A DNA stretch of 64,000 bases from Sulfurimonas aquatica (lineage in GTDB: Bacteria > Campylobacterota > Campylobacteria > Campylobacterales > Sulfurimonadaceae): assembly GCF_017357825.1 (NCBI RefSeq), contig NZ_CP046072.1:1054001-1118000 (forward strand). The letters are read 5' to 3'. The position numbers were made by a program, and so were the translations under genes. This document shows positions 9,059 through 19,230 of this stretch, in pieces (position 1 is the stretch's first letter; every line of letters starts with the position of its first letter). Under the pieces are notes generated by a model that searched no databases, was not told the origin of the DNA, and saw only the letters and a list, made by a program, of their open reading frames with translations.

Positions 9059-10371
9059 TCTCACCCGATACTAAAAAAGTTTTCTCTCTAGCACTTCCTG
9101 CTGCACTTAAACACTTAGTTAACATACTCCAGATTCTTATCGATATGCTTATGGTAGGTACCATTAGTACAGCCGCACTTGCAGCCGTTGGAATGAGTAT
9201 GCAGTTTATGATGATAATCAATGTACTCATGACTCTTTATGTCGTGGGCGGAAACGCTCTTATCTCGCGTTTTATAGGTCAAAGACGAAAACGCAGGGCT
9301 TCAGCGCTATTATATTCACTCACTATTTTTGCAATAATTTTATCTATTTTTATTAGTATAGGTGGGTATTTTTCTAGTGAAGCTATATATTCACTTATGG
9401 GTGCTCAAGCTGACGTGGTAGAGCAGGGAAAGATATATTTTGAAGTACTCTCTCTTGGAATAGTGGTGATATTTATAGATAACCTACTCTATAACGCACT
9501 CTCTGCAGCAGGAGATACAAAGAGTTCCCTTTATATAAAACTTCTCTCAGCGGCACTCAACGCCTTTTTAAACTATGTTTTGATTTTTGGTCATTTTGGT
9601 TTTGATGCTATGGGAATAGAGGGAGCCGCAATTGCTACAATACTTGCATATAGCTTTAATGTTATAGCCTATTATATACTTATTAAAAAGATGAATTCAA
9701 AACTAGATTTTTTACCTCTTATTCGTATGAAAGATATGAAGCGAGTTTGGAATATTGGCTGGAGTGCAGCCCTTGATAGAGGAATATCAAGTATGAGCTT
9801 TCTTGTTTTTGTCTCTATTATCACTGCATATGGTACGGCTGAACTTGCTGGATATCAAGTAGGTCTTCGTATCGAGGGCATCGCTTTTATGCCTGGATTT
9901 GGATTTTCTATTGCTGCGATGGCATTAGTTGGTCAAAATATAGGAGCACTCTCCTATGATAAAGCCTATAGAATGGGAATTATAAGTGGGAGAATGGCAT
10001 ATATATTTATGGGAAGTGTAGGCTTTATATTAGTCATTTATCCTGAGTTTCTTATAAGCTTTTTTACGAAAGATGCACTAACGATAGCCGTTGCTTCAAA
10101 GTATCTTATACTAGTTGGTTTAGCACAGATTCCTTTAGCGATTATGTTCGTCTACTCAGGTGCGTTAAGAGGGGCGGGGGCGACAAAAATAACCCTTATA
10201 GTCAACGTTTCGTCTCTTTGGATACTTCGCGTTATACCATCTTATATCGCTTATGAGTTAGGTTATGGGATTATTGCTATATTTATAATTATGAATATAG
10301 AAACCCTGATAAAGGGTCTTATATATTGGTATATTTATTCCAAAAAGAGTTGGCTGTATACTAAGGTTTAA
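9046..10371 (+). CDS. MATE family efflux transporter, probable non-AUG start
   Basis: A 12-helix MATE transporter exporting cationic compounds with Na+ or H+ in known members. Family features include SPDTKKVFSLALPAALKHL at the N-terminus, VGGNALISRFIGQ, and the repeat-like GFGFSIAAMALVGQNIGA in the second half. The first ATG in frame (9145) would delete most of helix 1. The open frame runs upstream to 9022 without a standard start codon, so I place the start at ATT 9046 behind AGAGG, giving ~441 aa, a normal MATE length. ATC 9058 is the alternative. The function call is firm; the start is inferred. Confidence 0.8.
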   Translation: MSKLISPDTKKVFSLALPAALKHLVNILQILIDMLMVGTISTAALAAVGMSMQFMMIINVLMTLYVVGGNALISRFIGQRRKRRASALLYSLTIFAIILSIFISIGGYFSSEAIYSLMGAQADVVEQGKIYFEVLSLGIVVIFIDNLLYNALSAAGDTKSSLYIKLLSAALNAFLNYVLIFGHFGFDAMGIEGAAIATILAYSFNVIAYYILIKKMNSKLDFLPLIRMKDMKRVWNIGWSAALDRGISSMSFLVFVSIITAYGTAELAGYQVGLRIEGIAFMPGFGFSIAAMALVGQNIGALSYDKAYRMGIISGRMAYIFMGSVGFILVIYPEFLISFFTKDALTIAVASKYLILVGLAQIPLAIMFVYSGALRGAGATKITLIVNVSSLWILRVIPSYIAYELGYGIIAIFIIMNIETLIKGLIYWYIYSKKSWLYTKV

Positions 10372-10389
10372 AAGTTCTTGAAACCTTAG
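10361..10389 (+). terminator. Hairpin after the MATE gene, possible terminator
   Basis: A perfect 9-bp inverted repeat (CTAAGGTTT 10361-10369, AAACCTTAG 10381-10389) with an 11-base loop covers the MATE stop codon and lies between convergent genes. No clear T-run follows on the plus strand, so termination is only likely. Confidence 0.4.
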
Positions 10390-10407
10390 CGAAAATAGAA
10401 AAAGAGT

Positions 10408-10653
10408 CTATCTTCCTCCTTTTTTAGAACCTTTATACATATTTGCAGAACCAGAGCCCGAGCCATAGTTTGAACCTGAAGTAGATTGAGAAGCATTCTT
10501 GTTTTTATATCTTTTTTGCTCACCAGAACCTTGTCCATCTTGGCTCTTGCTTCTCTCTTGCATCTGTTTCATTTTAGCCTCATGCTCAGCATAACTATCT
10601 TCTGCAAAACAGCCAGCTATGATGAAAAGTGAGATTAGTAAAATTATTTTCAT
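10408..10653 (-). CDS. Small Gly/Ser-rich lipoprotein
   Basis: An 81-residue protein with a lipoprotein signal: a hydrophobic stretch IILLISLFIIAGC ends in the lipobox cysteine at about residue 15. The mature part is charged (EHEAKMKQMQERSK) and then low in complexity, rich in Gly, Ser, Asn and Lys (SGSNYGSGSGSANMYKGSKKGG). No recognisable domain. The basic, flexible tail would suit surface or peptidoglycan contact, but no function can be assigned. It is monocistronic, between the convergent MATE gene and hemF. Confidence 0.7.
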   Translation of the reverse strand: MKIILLISLFIIAGCFAEDSYAEHEAKMKQMQERSKSQDGQGSGEQKRYKNKNASQSTSGSNYGSGSGSANMYKGSKKGGR

Positions 10654-10733
10654 AATCTTGTCCTTTATATTTGAATAAAGGCATTATAACTAAGCAGAGT
10701 GTAGTATAAATGTAGTCTTAGTGAAGAATTTTA

Positions 10734-11771
10734 CTAAGATTTAATATGATTATTTACAGTATCTGGAATAGTGTTGCCACTCGCTTGCATACTTAGCGCT
10801 TGAGGATATTTCCTATAGTGCACTCTTACTATCTCGGCAAGTTTCTCTTTTGTTCTCACATCCACGCTTCCATCTTCATCTATGGCATCTGCTAAAGCTT
10901 TAACAAGTTTGTCTTGAGGAGTTTCTACTTTAGAAGCCCATGATTGTAGGAGTTCTTTATTTACATGTGAAGGAAGTGAACCCATGATGCCTACGTCATT
11001 TTGATTATGGATGAGAAGACCAGACGTTGTTCCTCTATCAAGCGTGAGTACTTGAAAAAGATAGAGCGTATGGTAGTCGCGTTGCTTTTGCATATCTTCA
11101 TTTGAGATGCTTTTTCTAGACTTAAGAGCGTTAGTTATTATGTCAATGTATATATCTATCACGCCCTCTCCAAACTGTTCGGCAAAATTATAATCATTTT
11201 GTTTACTGTCACTCTTATAGTTTTCTAGGTAAAAGTGAGAAACGCCACGATGGCGTTTAAGGGCTGGAATGTAAAAGTATTTATCACCTTGGGGAGCCGC
11301 CTCTTCAAACGTCTCTAAAGATAGCCTACTAAGTTCGGCGTCAAAAATGTTTTTATCATGTTGATTGTAGATACTTGGATTTAAGTCTGCCATTAAACGC
11401 CAATAAGCGCTTCCATCTCTAAGCTGGGTTAAACTAATATGTATATGAATAGAGGGTACATGAGGATTTTTAGGATGTATGATCGTTGATATCGCAGTAG
11501 CGCTTTTGAGGCTTTTCTCAGGCATCTCATCATAATGAACTTGAGAGACGTTTACGCTTGCGGTATTGAAAAGTTCTTCATCTCTTGCTTCAAATCTACT
11601 TCCACCACCATGTATGCCATTGTCTCTGAGCCAAGTTACTTCTTCAAACTCTTTGTTTGCGCCTAAATCTTTAGAGAGTTTATTGAGTTTTGTTACAAAC
11701 CTATTTTGTAAACTTCTAACAAGTTTGTATGCTCCAAGGGCGTCATCAGAGTTTGACATAATCATATTCAT
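10734..11771 (-). CDS. hemF: Oxygen-dependent coproporphyrinogen III oxidase
   Basis: A 345-residue HemF (typical ~300-340). Diagnostic stretches are GIHGGGSRFEARDEELFNTASVNVS, IHPKNPHVPSIHIHI and WRLMADLNPS. The enzyme uses O2 to decarboxylate coproporphyrinogen III to protoporphyrinogen IX in haem synthesis. Campylobacterota mostly rely on the oxygen-independent HemN, so an aerobic enzyme suggests the organism meets oxygen routinely. The start MNMIMSNSDD is the first ATG; an inner ATG four codons on cannot be excluded. Confidence 0.93.
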   Translation of the reverse strand: MNMIMSNSDDALGAYKLVRSLQNRFVTKLNKLSKDLGANKEFEEVTWLRDNGIHGGGSRFEARDEELFNTASVNVSQVHYDEMPEKSLKSATAISTIIHPKNPHVPSIHIHISLTQLRDGSAYWRLMADLNPSIYNQHDKNIFDAELSRLSLETFEEAAPQGDKYFYIPALKRHRGVSHFYLENYKSDSKQNDYNFAEQFGEGVIDIYIDIITNALKSRKSISNEDMQKQRDYHTLYLFQVLTLDRGTTSGLLIHNQNDVGIMGSLPSHVNKELLQSWASKVETPQDKLVKALADAIDEDGSVDVRTKEKLAEIVRVHYRKYPQALSMQASGNTIPDTVNNHIKS

Positions 11772-11886
11772 TATATTTTACCTAGTATATTTTTTCTAAT
11801 TCTAACATAATAGGGAGACTCTTTTGTAGAAGATTTAATCTTATTTATGAGATAATCAAACATATTTTAGAAGATAAGGCAGCAGG

Positions 11887-12675
11887 GTGTTTACAAAACT
11901 AATGTTACAAGTTGGAGAGAAGTCTTTGTCTTCTTTGTCATCCGTATATGAAGTTTTTCATTTTACTTTTATATGTTTTGCTCATATGCTAAATCCTAAA
12001 AGTTATAATCCTGCAATGCGAATGGTGCTAATAAAGCAGATATATTTTACCGCTGTTGGGATTATTCCACTTTTTACTACAATGGCGTTTATATTTGGTT
12101 CGGTCATTATTGGCGTTGTTATTTTACTTGCTACAAAGTACTCTCTTCAAGATCAAATAGGTTCCATTATCATTACCTTTGTTATAGATGAGTTTTCTCC
12201 ATTTTTTACAGCGCTTTTAATCTCGCTGCGTTCAGGCGCTGCGGTCAATACGGAAATAGCGGTAATGAGCGTAAACAGAGAACTAGATACTTTAAAAGCT
12301 TATAAGATAGACCTCATAGATTATCTTTTCTTGCCTCGTATCATCAGTGGAATAATCAGCGTTACGTCACTCTCCATACTTTTTGCCGTTATTATGCTCA
12401 CTAGTGGTTATATCTTTACATTTTTTTATATGAGCATGGACTTTCTCGCATATAAATACCTTCTTATAAACGCCATTGAAGTAAAAGATATTTTAGTCTT
12501 ACTCATTAAGGGAGTCTCTTATGGTTTAGTTGTTATGTTAATACCTATATACAGTGGATTTCACACACAGGGAAGTTACACTAATATACCTATATCAGTC
12601 TTAAATGGCATGGTCAAGCTTTTTATTGCTATATTTTTTATCGAGGTGGCATCATTACTAATTCAATCACTTTAA
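11887..12675 (+). CDS. mlaE: MlaE-type ABC lipid-transport permease
   Basis: A 262-residue permease of the MlaE/YrbE family with about five to six membrane segments. Family signatures are present: SFLVG-like helices, FTALLISLRSGAAVNTEIAVMSVNRELDTLKAYKID, and FLPRIISGII. In the Mla system MlaE, with MlaF (ATPase) and MlaD (MCE protein), moves phospholipids between the outer and inner membrane. It starts with GTG preceded by AAGG. The Campylobacter equivalents are the iamB-iamA-MCE genes. It heads an operon with a degenerate ATPase, MlaD, a lipoprotein and ligA. Confidence 0.9.
   Translation: MFTKLMLQVGEKSLSSLSSVYEVFHFTFICFAHMLNPKSYNPAMRMVLIKQIYFTAVGIIPLFTTMAFIFGSVIIGVVILLATKYSLQDQIGSIIITFVIDEFSPFFTALLISLRSGAAVNTEIAVMSVNRELDTLKAYKIDLIDYLFLPRIISGIISVTSLSILFAVIMLTSGYIFTFFYMSMDFLAYKYLLINAIEVKDILVLLIKGVSYGLVVMLIPIYSGFHTQGSYTNIPISVLNGMVKLFIAIFFIEVASLLIQSL
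12643..12656 (+). promoter_or_regulatory. Candidate translation start site of the degenerate MlaF gene: GAGG then ATC/ATT
   Basis: GAGG at 12643-12646 is followed by ATC at 12651 and ATT at 12654 (seven-base spacing for ATT), inside the 3' end of mlaE. There is no ATG, GTG or TTG in this frame between here and GTG 12792, although ABC-ATPase-like sequence already runs through that interval. Confidence 0.45.
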
Positions 12676-13127
12676 GACTCTTCGCAAATAAAGAAAATAT
12701 ACGAGAGTATATAGATTCACAAGAAGACTATTCTCTTATTTCAAGTAAACTACCACTTATTTACAATCTTGATATTGTAGAAAATATTGCACTTATAAAA
12801 GAGGTGCATGAGCATATGGACACTCCAGTAGCTCAAGGCATAGCTAGAGAGTATTTAGATAAAATTGGTATATCGCATATATCTTTGTATCGCGCGCCTA
12901 GTTGTTCATCATTAGAGATATTTTACACTATGTTTATTCGAGCTATAATGACAAAAGAAAAAAAAATATTGATTGAAAGGCCTCATAAAATGATAGATAA
13001 TCTCCAAGAGATAAATACTATTTTAAAAATGCTAGAGTCGATTAATGATGATAAAGAGATTGTAATATTAGACACTTATGACAATGAATTTTACTATGAA
13101 GGATGCATATGCAATATAATAAGATAA
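12654..13127 (+). CDS. Degenerate MlaF-like ABC ATPase subunit without Walker A
   Basis: Between mlaE and mlaD, where MlaF should be, lies an open frame of ~157 codons. Its sequence follows the ABC-ATPase order: a Q-loop-like stretch (LPLIYNLDIVENIAL), a helical segment, a vestigial signature region (APSCSSLEIFYTMFIRAI instead of LSGGxxQR..ARA) and a Walker-B-like strand KKILIERP where DEP is expected. No P-loop exists, because the upstream sequence is mlaE itself. The first standard start (GTG 12792 or ATG 12804) would remove ~50 residues of homologous sequence, so I favour ATT 12654. Seen: position and degenerate motifs. Inferred: a non-catalytic structural partner, or a decaying gene. The family link is a reading by eye. 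Confidence 0.6.
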   Translation: MTNSITLRLFANKENIREYIDSQEDYSLISSKLPLIYNLDIVENIALIKEVHEHMDTPVAQGIAREYLDKIGISHISLYRAPSCSSLEIFYTMFIRAIMTKEKKILIERPHKMIDNLQEINTILKMLESINDDKEIVILDTYDNEFYYEGCICNIIR

Positions 13128-14044
13128 AGTTTGCCGTTGGCGTTTTTGTAACCATACTCCTTATAGTTATGGTTAGCTCTTTTTATTTTGTTTTAAATGA
13201 GAAGGGTTTTTTTGATAAACGCTATAACTTTTCTTTTAATATAAAGAGCGCAAAATCTTTTAGCGTTGGTATGCCTTTGGAGTTTTCAGGCTTTAATATA
13301 GGTGTAGTTGATGATATATCTCTTAATGATAACGCGACTGTTGAGATAGTTTTTTCAGTAGATGAGCAAAATCGAAAATGGTTAAGAGAAGGAAGTTATC
13401 TTCGAATTGTAAAACCCCTCATAGGCTCACCCTATATAGAAGTAAATTCTGACCTTAGTAGAGATATTTTAGCGGAAGACTCTCGTCTAGAGATTATCCA
13501 AAGTGACGATATTAACGATATGATCTCAAAGCTTGACCCTATGGTTAAAAAAATAATTACTATTATAGATAGTATAGAGACAATTACGTCAAGTTTAGCG
13601 AGTGGGGACTCTGACTTGATGAAGACCTTTGCCAATTTGAACAAGTTTAGTGAAAAACTCTCAAAGAGTGACTCACTCCTTACAAGTGTAACGGGGGATG
13701 AAAAATCTACAAAAGCTTTGATTGACGCACTCAACGAGCTTAATCAAAGTATGAAAAATATTAAAAATATCACTAATGATGTTAGTAAAATAAGCACTAG
13801 TTTCGATGAAAAGGTAATCGAACCCGCTTCACAATCAACAAATAATTTAAATGAGATTATGCTTGATATTCGAGAAAAGTTAAAGGTTATCGATGCAACT
13901 GTACACTCTGTTGGCGGCTATGATGAGGATTTAGTTGAGGTTAAAGAGCAGATATCTGTGGCCATAGAAAAATCAAATCAGCTTATGGACAAGGTTGACT
14001 CTCTTATGCAAGACTCTCAAACCAAAGAGGTGCAACTACCATGA
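13109..14044 (+). CDS. mlaD: MlaD-like MCE domain protein
   Basis: A ~311-residue protein with one N-terminal membrane helix (FAVGVFVTILLIVMVSSFYFVL) and an MCE domain (FNIKSAKSFSVGMPLEFSGFNIGVVDDI). A long helical, coiled-coil-like C-terminus follows. MCE proteins form hexameric rings in the periplasm that bind or channel lipids beneath the MlaE/F complex. I chose the ATG at 13109 because AAGG at 13099-13102 is six bases away; the in-frame ATG at 13103 touches that motif. It overlaps the degenerate ATPase gene by 19 bases, and its stop overlaps the next start (ATGA). Confidence 0.9.
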   Translation: MQYNKIKFAVGVFVTILLIVMVSSFYFVLNEKGFFDKRYNFSFNIKSAKSFSVGMPLEFSGFNIGVVDDISLNDNATVEIVFSVDEQNRKWLREGSYLRIVKPLIGSPYIEVNSDLSRDILAEDSRLEIIQSDDINDMISKLDPMVKKIITIIDSIETITSSLASGDSDLMKTFANLNKFSEKLSKSDSLLTSVTGDEKSTKALIDALNELNQSMKNIKNITNDVSKISTSFDEKVIEPASQSTNNLNEIMLDIREKLKVIDATVHSVGGYDEDLVEVKEQISVAIEKSNQLMDKVDSLMQDSQTKEVQLP

Positions 14045-14697
14045 TAAAAGTAGCTTCTTTAATCTTTATAATCACTCTTTTTAGCGCATGCTCCTTTAAA
14101 AAACCAAAAAATGAGTGGCAACATAGTAGTACAAACTCTTTTAGCGTTTATAGTGAAAACTTTTTAAAAGATAATAATCTAATCGCGCAAAACAGTCTTA
14201 AACGCTCAATCTCTTATGCAAAAAAGAGTGCTGATTTAGAGACACTCTCCAAAATATATCTAGGGGAGTGTGCTCTAAAAATCTCCGTTGGTTTAGAAGA
14301 TAAGTGTCAAAAATATTTAAATATAAAAAGTTTAGTAAAGAGTGTGGAGTTAGACGCTTATTATAATTTTCTCTCTTTAAATGTAAAAGAAGAAGAGATT
14401 AGATTGCTTCCTGAGCAATACAAAGAGTTTGCAGAATATGTAGTGAAAAATGATTTTAATAAAGCTAGTGAAGCGATACTTGAGATAGAAAAAATTAGTT
14501 CTAAACTCATAGCAGCAGCACTTATAAAAGACAAACTGACTAACGTTGTGAGAGAAAAAGTACTTTATGAAGCATCGTTTTATGGTTATAAAAAAGCGGT
14601 TTTGTTCTGGCTTGAAGAACTTAAGAGATATACCACAGATACAGATGAGATTTTAAAAATAGAAAAAAAGTTAAATATTTTAAGGACAAAAGAGTAA
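14041..14697 (+). CDS. Lipoprotein of the Mla/MCE operon
   Basis: A 218-residue protein with a lipoprotein signal peptide (ASLIFIITLFSAC, cysteine at about residue 17). The mature part is helical and charged, with two further cysteines (GECALKIS, LEDKCQKY). I recognise no domain. Position as the fourth gene after mlaE and mlaD, with an ATGA overlap to mlaD, matches the lipoprotein found in the corresponding Campylobacter operon. It may anchor or extend the MCE complex to the outer membrane, which is inference. Confidence 0.75.
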   Translation: MIKVASLIFIITLFSACSFKKPKNEWQHSSTNSFSVYSENFLKDNNLIAQNSLKRSISYAKKSADLETLSKIYLGECALKISVGLEDKCQKYLNIKSLVKSVELDAYYNFLSLNVKEEEIRLLPEQYKEFAEYVVKNDFNKASEAILEIEKISSKLIAAALIKDKLTNVVREKVLYEASFYGYKKAVLFWLEELKRYTTDTDEILKIEKKLNILRTKE

Positions 14698-16647
<1,950 letters not shown>

Positions 16648-16745
16648 CTTAAAAATAAAATCTATATTAGAATCTTTACAAAACTCACTATTACTTCACT
16701 TCTTAGTGTTAAAATACTGGAATTAAATAACTAAGGGCTTATTTT

Positions 16746-17408
16746 ATGATAAAAATTATATTGAGTATATGGGTGCTAACATCTGCACTTTTAGCTGTAG
16801 AGTGTGGTAATAGTTACGATAGAAATGGCTGTGATGAGGTTTCATTTGGACTTGGATCAGATATGGCAATACAGCAGTATCAAGTGATATATGATGATGA
16901 TCAAGATGGCGTTAGAGAGAGTATAGACAGATGTTTAGATACTCCACTCAAAGCAAAGGTTGATAAATATGGTTGTCATAAAGTTGAAGAACCTAAGGTA
17001 GAAGTTGTTGAAGAGGTAGTTGAAGAGGAGATTCTTGAAGAAGTAGCTGAAACTCAAGATGTTCAAGTTGTTACTTTAGAGGTCTATTTTAAAACGGCAA
17101 AGTATGACATCTTAAAAGAGTATCACGGTGAGGTTGAAGAGTTTGCAGAGTTCTTGATGGAAAATCCTGATTTTAAAGCAAGAATTGTAGGTCATACTGA
17201 CTCAAGATCTAAATATACAAACAACATGGAACTCTCTAAAAATAGAGCAAATGCAGTAAAAGATGCATTGATTGCACTTGGTGTAGAGGCATCAAGACTT
17301 AGTTCTGATGGTGTCGGTCCAAATGAGCCAGTTGCAACAAACTCAACTGCATCAGGGCGTGCACAAAACCGTCGTATAGAAGTTACACTTACAAGAGATG
17401 GAGAATAA
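16746..17408 (+). CDS. OmpA family outer-membrane/peptidoglycan-binding protein of the secretion operon
   Basis: A 220-residue secreted protein. It has a signal peptide (about 1-18) and a calcium-type thrombospondin-3-like stretch (DDDQDGVRESIDRCLDTP). An acidic Glu/Val-rich linker leads to a canonical OmpA C-terminal domain (VGHTDSRSKYTNNMELSKNRANAVKDAL) retaining the Asp and Arg that bind diaminopimelate. OmpA-like proteins of this kind accompany Lap/Bpf-type adhesin secretion operons. The next gene, a TolC-type channel, starts three bases after its stop codon. Confidence 0.88.
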   Translation: MIKIILSIWVLTSALLAVECGNSYDRNGCDEVSFGLGSDMAIQQYQVIYDDDQDGVRESIDRCLDTPLKAKVDKYGCHKVEEPKVEVVEEVVEEEILEEVAETQDVQVVTLEVYFKTAKYDILKEYHGEVEEFAEFLMENPDFKARIVGHTDSRSKYTNNMELSKNRANAVKDALIALGVEASRLSSDGVGPNEPVATNSTASGRAQNRRIEVTLTRDGE

Positions 17409-17410
17409 AA

Positions 17411-19201
17411 ATGATTAAAAAAATTATACTTTCATGTGTAGCAACACTATCATTACTTCAAGCACAAACTCTGCGCCAGAGTGTCGAGGTTGTTTTAGAT
17501 ACAAACCCTATTGTTTTAGAGCGTTTATCTAACTTTAGAGAAACATCTAAGGACTTAAGCATTGCTCGTGCGGAGTACTTGCCAACTCTAGACTTAGTTT
17601 CAAGTCTAGGTTATGAAGCTACAGATAACGAAAATTCTAATATATTGGCTAAAGATACTTCACTTACATATTATGAGAACTCTTTAACGCTTATGCTTAA
17701 CCTTTTTGATGGATTTAGCACAAACCGTAAGGTTGATTATCAAAAGGCAAGAATTGTAGCAGCTGCTTATAACTTTATAGAAAAGGCAAATGACACGGCG
17801 TTTGAGACTACAAGACGTTATATCGAAGTTATAAAGCAACGTGAACTTTTAGGTACTGCAAAAGAGAATGTATCTATAAATGAAGAGATTTTCGCAAAAG
17901 TAAAAGAGTTATATAACGCAGGTCTTACAACAAAGTCTGAAATGAGAAAAATAGAATCATCACTATTCCTTGCTCGCTCGAACCTAGTTGTTCAAGAGAA
18001 CAATACTATTGATGCCGTATTTAATTTTAAAAAGAACTATGGTGAGAGAATAGATTTAGACACTTTAGAGATTCCTAGTTTTAATGTACTTTTACCTAAA
18101 ACTTTGAATGAAGCAACTGCATACGCTGTTCGTAATAATCCATCTATTATGGTAAGTCAGTATAACATTAAATCATCTCAGCACTTAAAAAGACAAAAAG
18201 AGAAAAATTATTACCCAAAAATTGATGCGATGGTACAACAAAACCTTGATAAAAATACATATGGTTTAGAAGATGAGAGAAATAGATTCCGTGCAGGCTT
18301 AGTGTTAACTTATAATCTCTATCGTGGTGGAGCGGACGCAGATACAGTTTCAAAAGCTGTAAGTACTATTTATAGAGATGTCCAAACAAAAAATGAGTTA
18401 CAACGCCAGATCATTGAAGGGCTTGAGCTTTCATGGTCAGCATATACTATGATAGAAAAACAACTTATTGAACTCCTCAGATATAGAGACTTTAGTATTG
18501 AAACACTAGATCTTTATAAAGAGGAGTATGATATAGGAAGACGTACACTTCTTGACCTGCTATCAGCTCAAAATGACCTAATAAATGCAAAGTCTCAAAT
18601 CATTAGAGCAAACTACGATAGCCTTTTTGCTAAGTACCGTATTTTAGACTCTATGGGACTACTTGTAGCTGGAATCATGGGTAATGACTACAAGTACATG
18701 GAGAGAGTTGGAATAGTTGGCGTTGACGCAGTTGAGAATGAAGATACTCTTCCTGTAAATTATGATAATGACAAAGATAATATTCCTATGTTAACTGACA
18801 TGTGTCAAGCATCTGCTGTTGATAGTGATGTCTTATCAAATGGTTGTGTAAACAGATCGAGTAATTTTTCAAAAGTAAAACATTTTGGTCTTATCCAATT
18901 TGATAGAGATGAAAATAATGTCAGCTCAATCGATGCTCTAAATAGTGTAATAAGTCAACTAATAGAAAATAATGAAAACCTCTCTAGAGTATTAGTAATG
19001 GCACATGCATCTAGTACAAGTGATAGAAAGAACGATTTAAATGCTTCAAAATCTTATGCAAACATGGTAAAAAATAGTATAGTTGATGCTGGTATAGATG
19101 ATAAACTTATAAAAGTTGTCTCAGATGGTAGTAACGCTCCAATCTCTAGTGATGAATCACTTAATGATAGAGTCAACATTATAATGTACTTAAAGCAGTA
19201 G
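17411..19201 (+). CDS. TolC family outer-membrane channel fused to a C-terminal OmpA-like domain
   Basis: A 596-residue protein with a signal peptide (about 1-19) and a TolC/LapE-like channel region up to ~425 with the usual two helical repeats. An extension follows: a Ca-binding-like DNDKDN stretch (~455-470) and then an OmpA-like domain (about 480-596; FDRDENNVSS..VLVMAHASSTSD..LNASKSYANMV). In that domain the canonical GHTD Asp appears as Ser and the Arg as Lys or shifted, so peptidoglycan binding may be lost. Ordinary TolC proteins end near 450. It probably forms the outer-membrane pore for the ABC exporter downstream. Confidence 0.88.
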   Translation: MIKKIILSCVATLSLLQAQTLRQSVEVVLDTNPIVLERLSNFRETSKDLSIARAEYLPTLDLVSSLGYEATDNENSNILAKDTSLTYYENSLTLMLNLFDGFSTNRKVDYQKARIVAAAYNFIEKANDTAFETTRRYIEVIKQRELLGTAKENVSINEEIFAKVKELYNAGLTTKSEMRKIESSLFLARSNLVVQENNTIDAVFNFKKNYGERIDLDTLEIPSFNVLLPKTLNEATAYAVRNNPSIMVSQYNIKSSQHLKRQKEKNYYPKIDAMVQQNLDKNTYGLEDERNRFRAGLVLTYNLYRGGADADTVSKAVSTIYRDVQTKNELQRQIIEGLELSWSAYTMIEKQLIELLRYRDFSIETLDLYKEEYDIGRRTLLDLLSAQNDLINAKSQIIRANYDSLFAKYRILDSMGLLVAGIMGNDYKYMERVGIVGVDAVENEDTLPVNYDNDKDNIPMLTDMCQASAVDSDVLSNGCVNRSSNFSKVKHFGLIQFDRDENNVSSIDALNSVISQLIENNENLSRVLVMAHASSTSDRKNDLNASKSYANMVKNSIVDAGIDDKLIKVVSDGSNAPISSDESLNDRVNIIMYLKQ

Positions 19202-19216
19202 AACTAAGTTTTACAT

Positions 19217-19230
19217 AGGAGTTTCATATC
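19217..19230 (+). promoter_or_regulatory. Ribosome binding site and ATC start of the LapB-like gene
   Basis: AGGAG at 19217-19221 is followed after exactly six bases by ATC at 19228-19230. The same frame is closed by TAG at 19216 and has no ATG, GTG or TTG until TTG 19444, yet encodes ~72 residues of family-typical N-terminal domain from here. Confidence 0.6.

Noticed and set aside
12676-12803. Apparent gene-free gap after mlaE
   Set aside because: It is coding in the frame of the degenerate MlaF-like gene.
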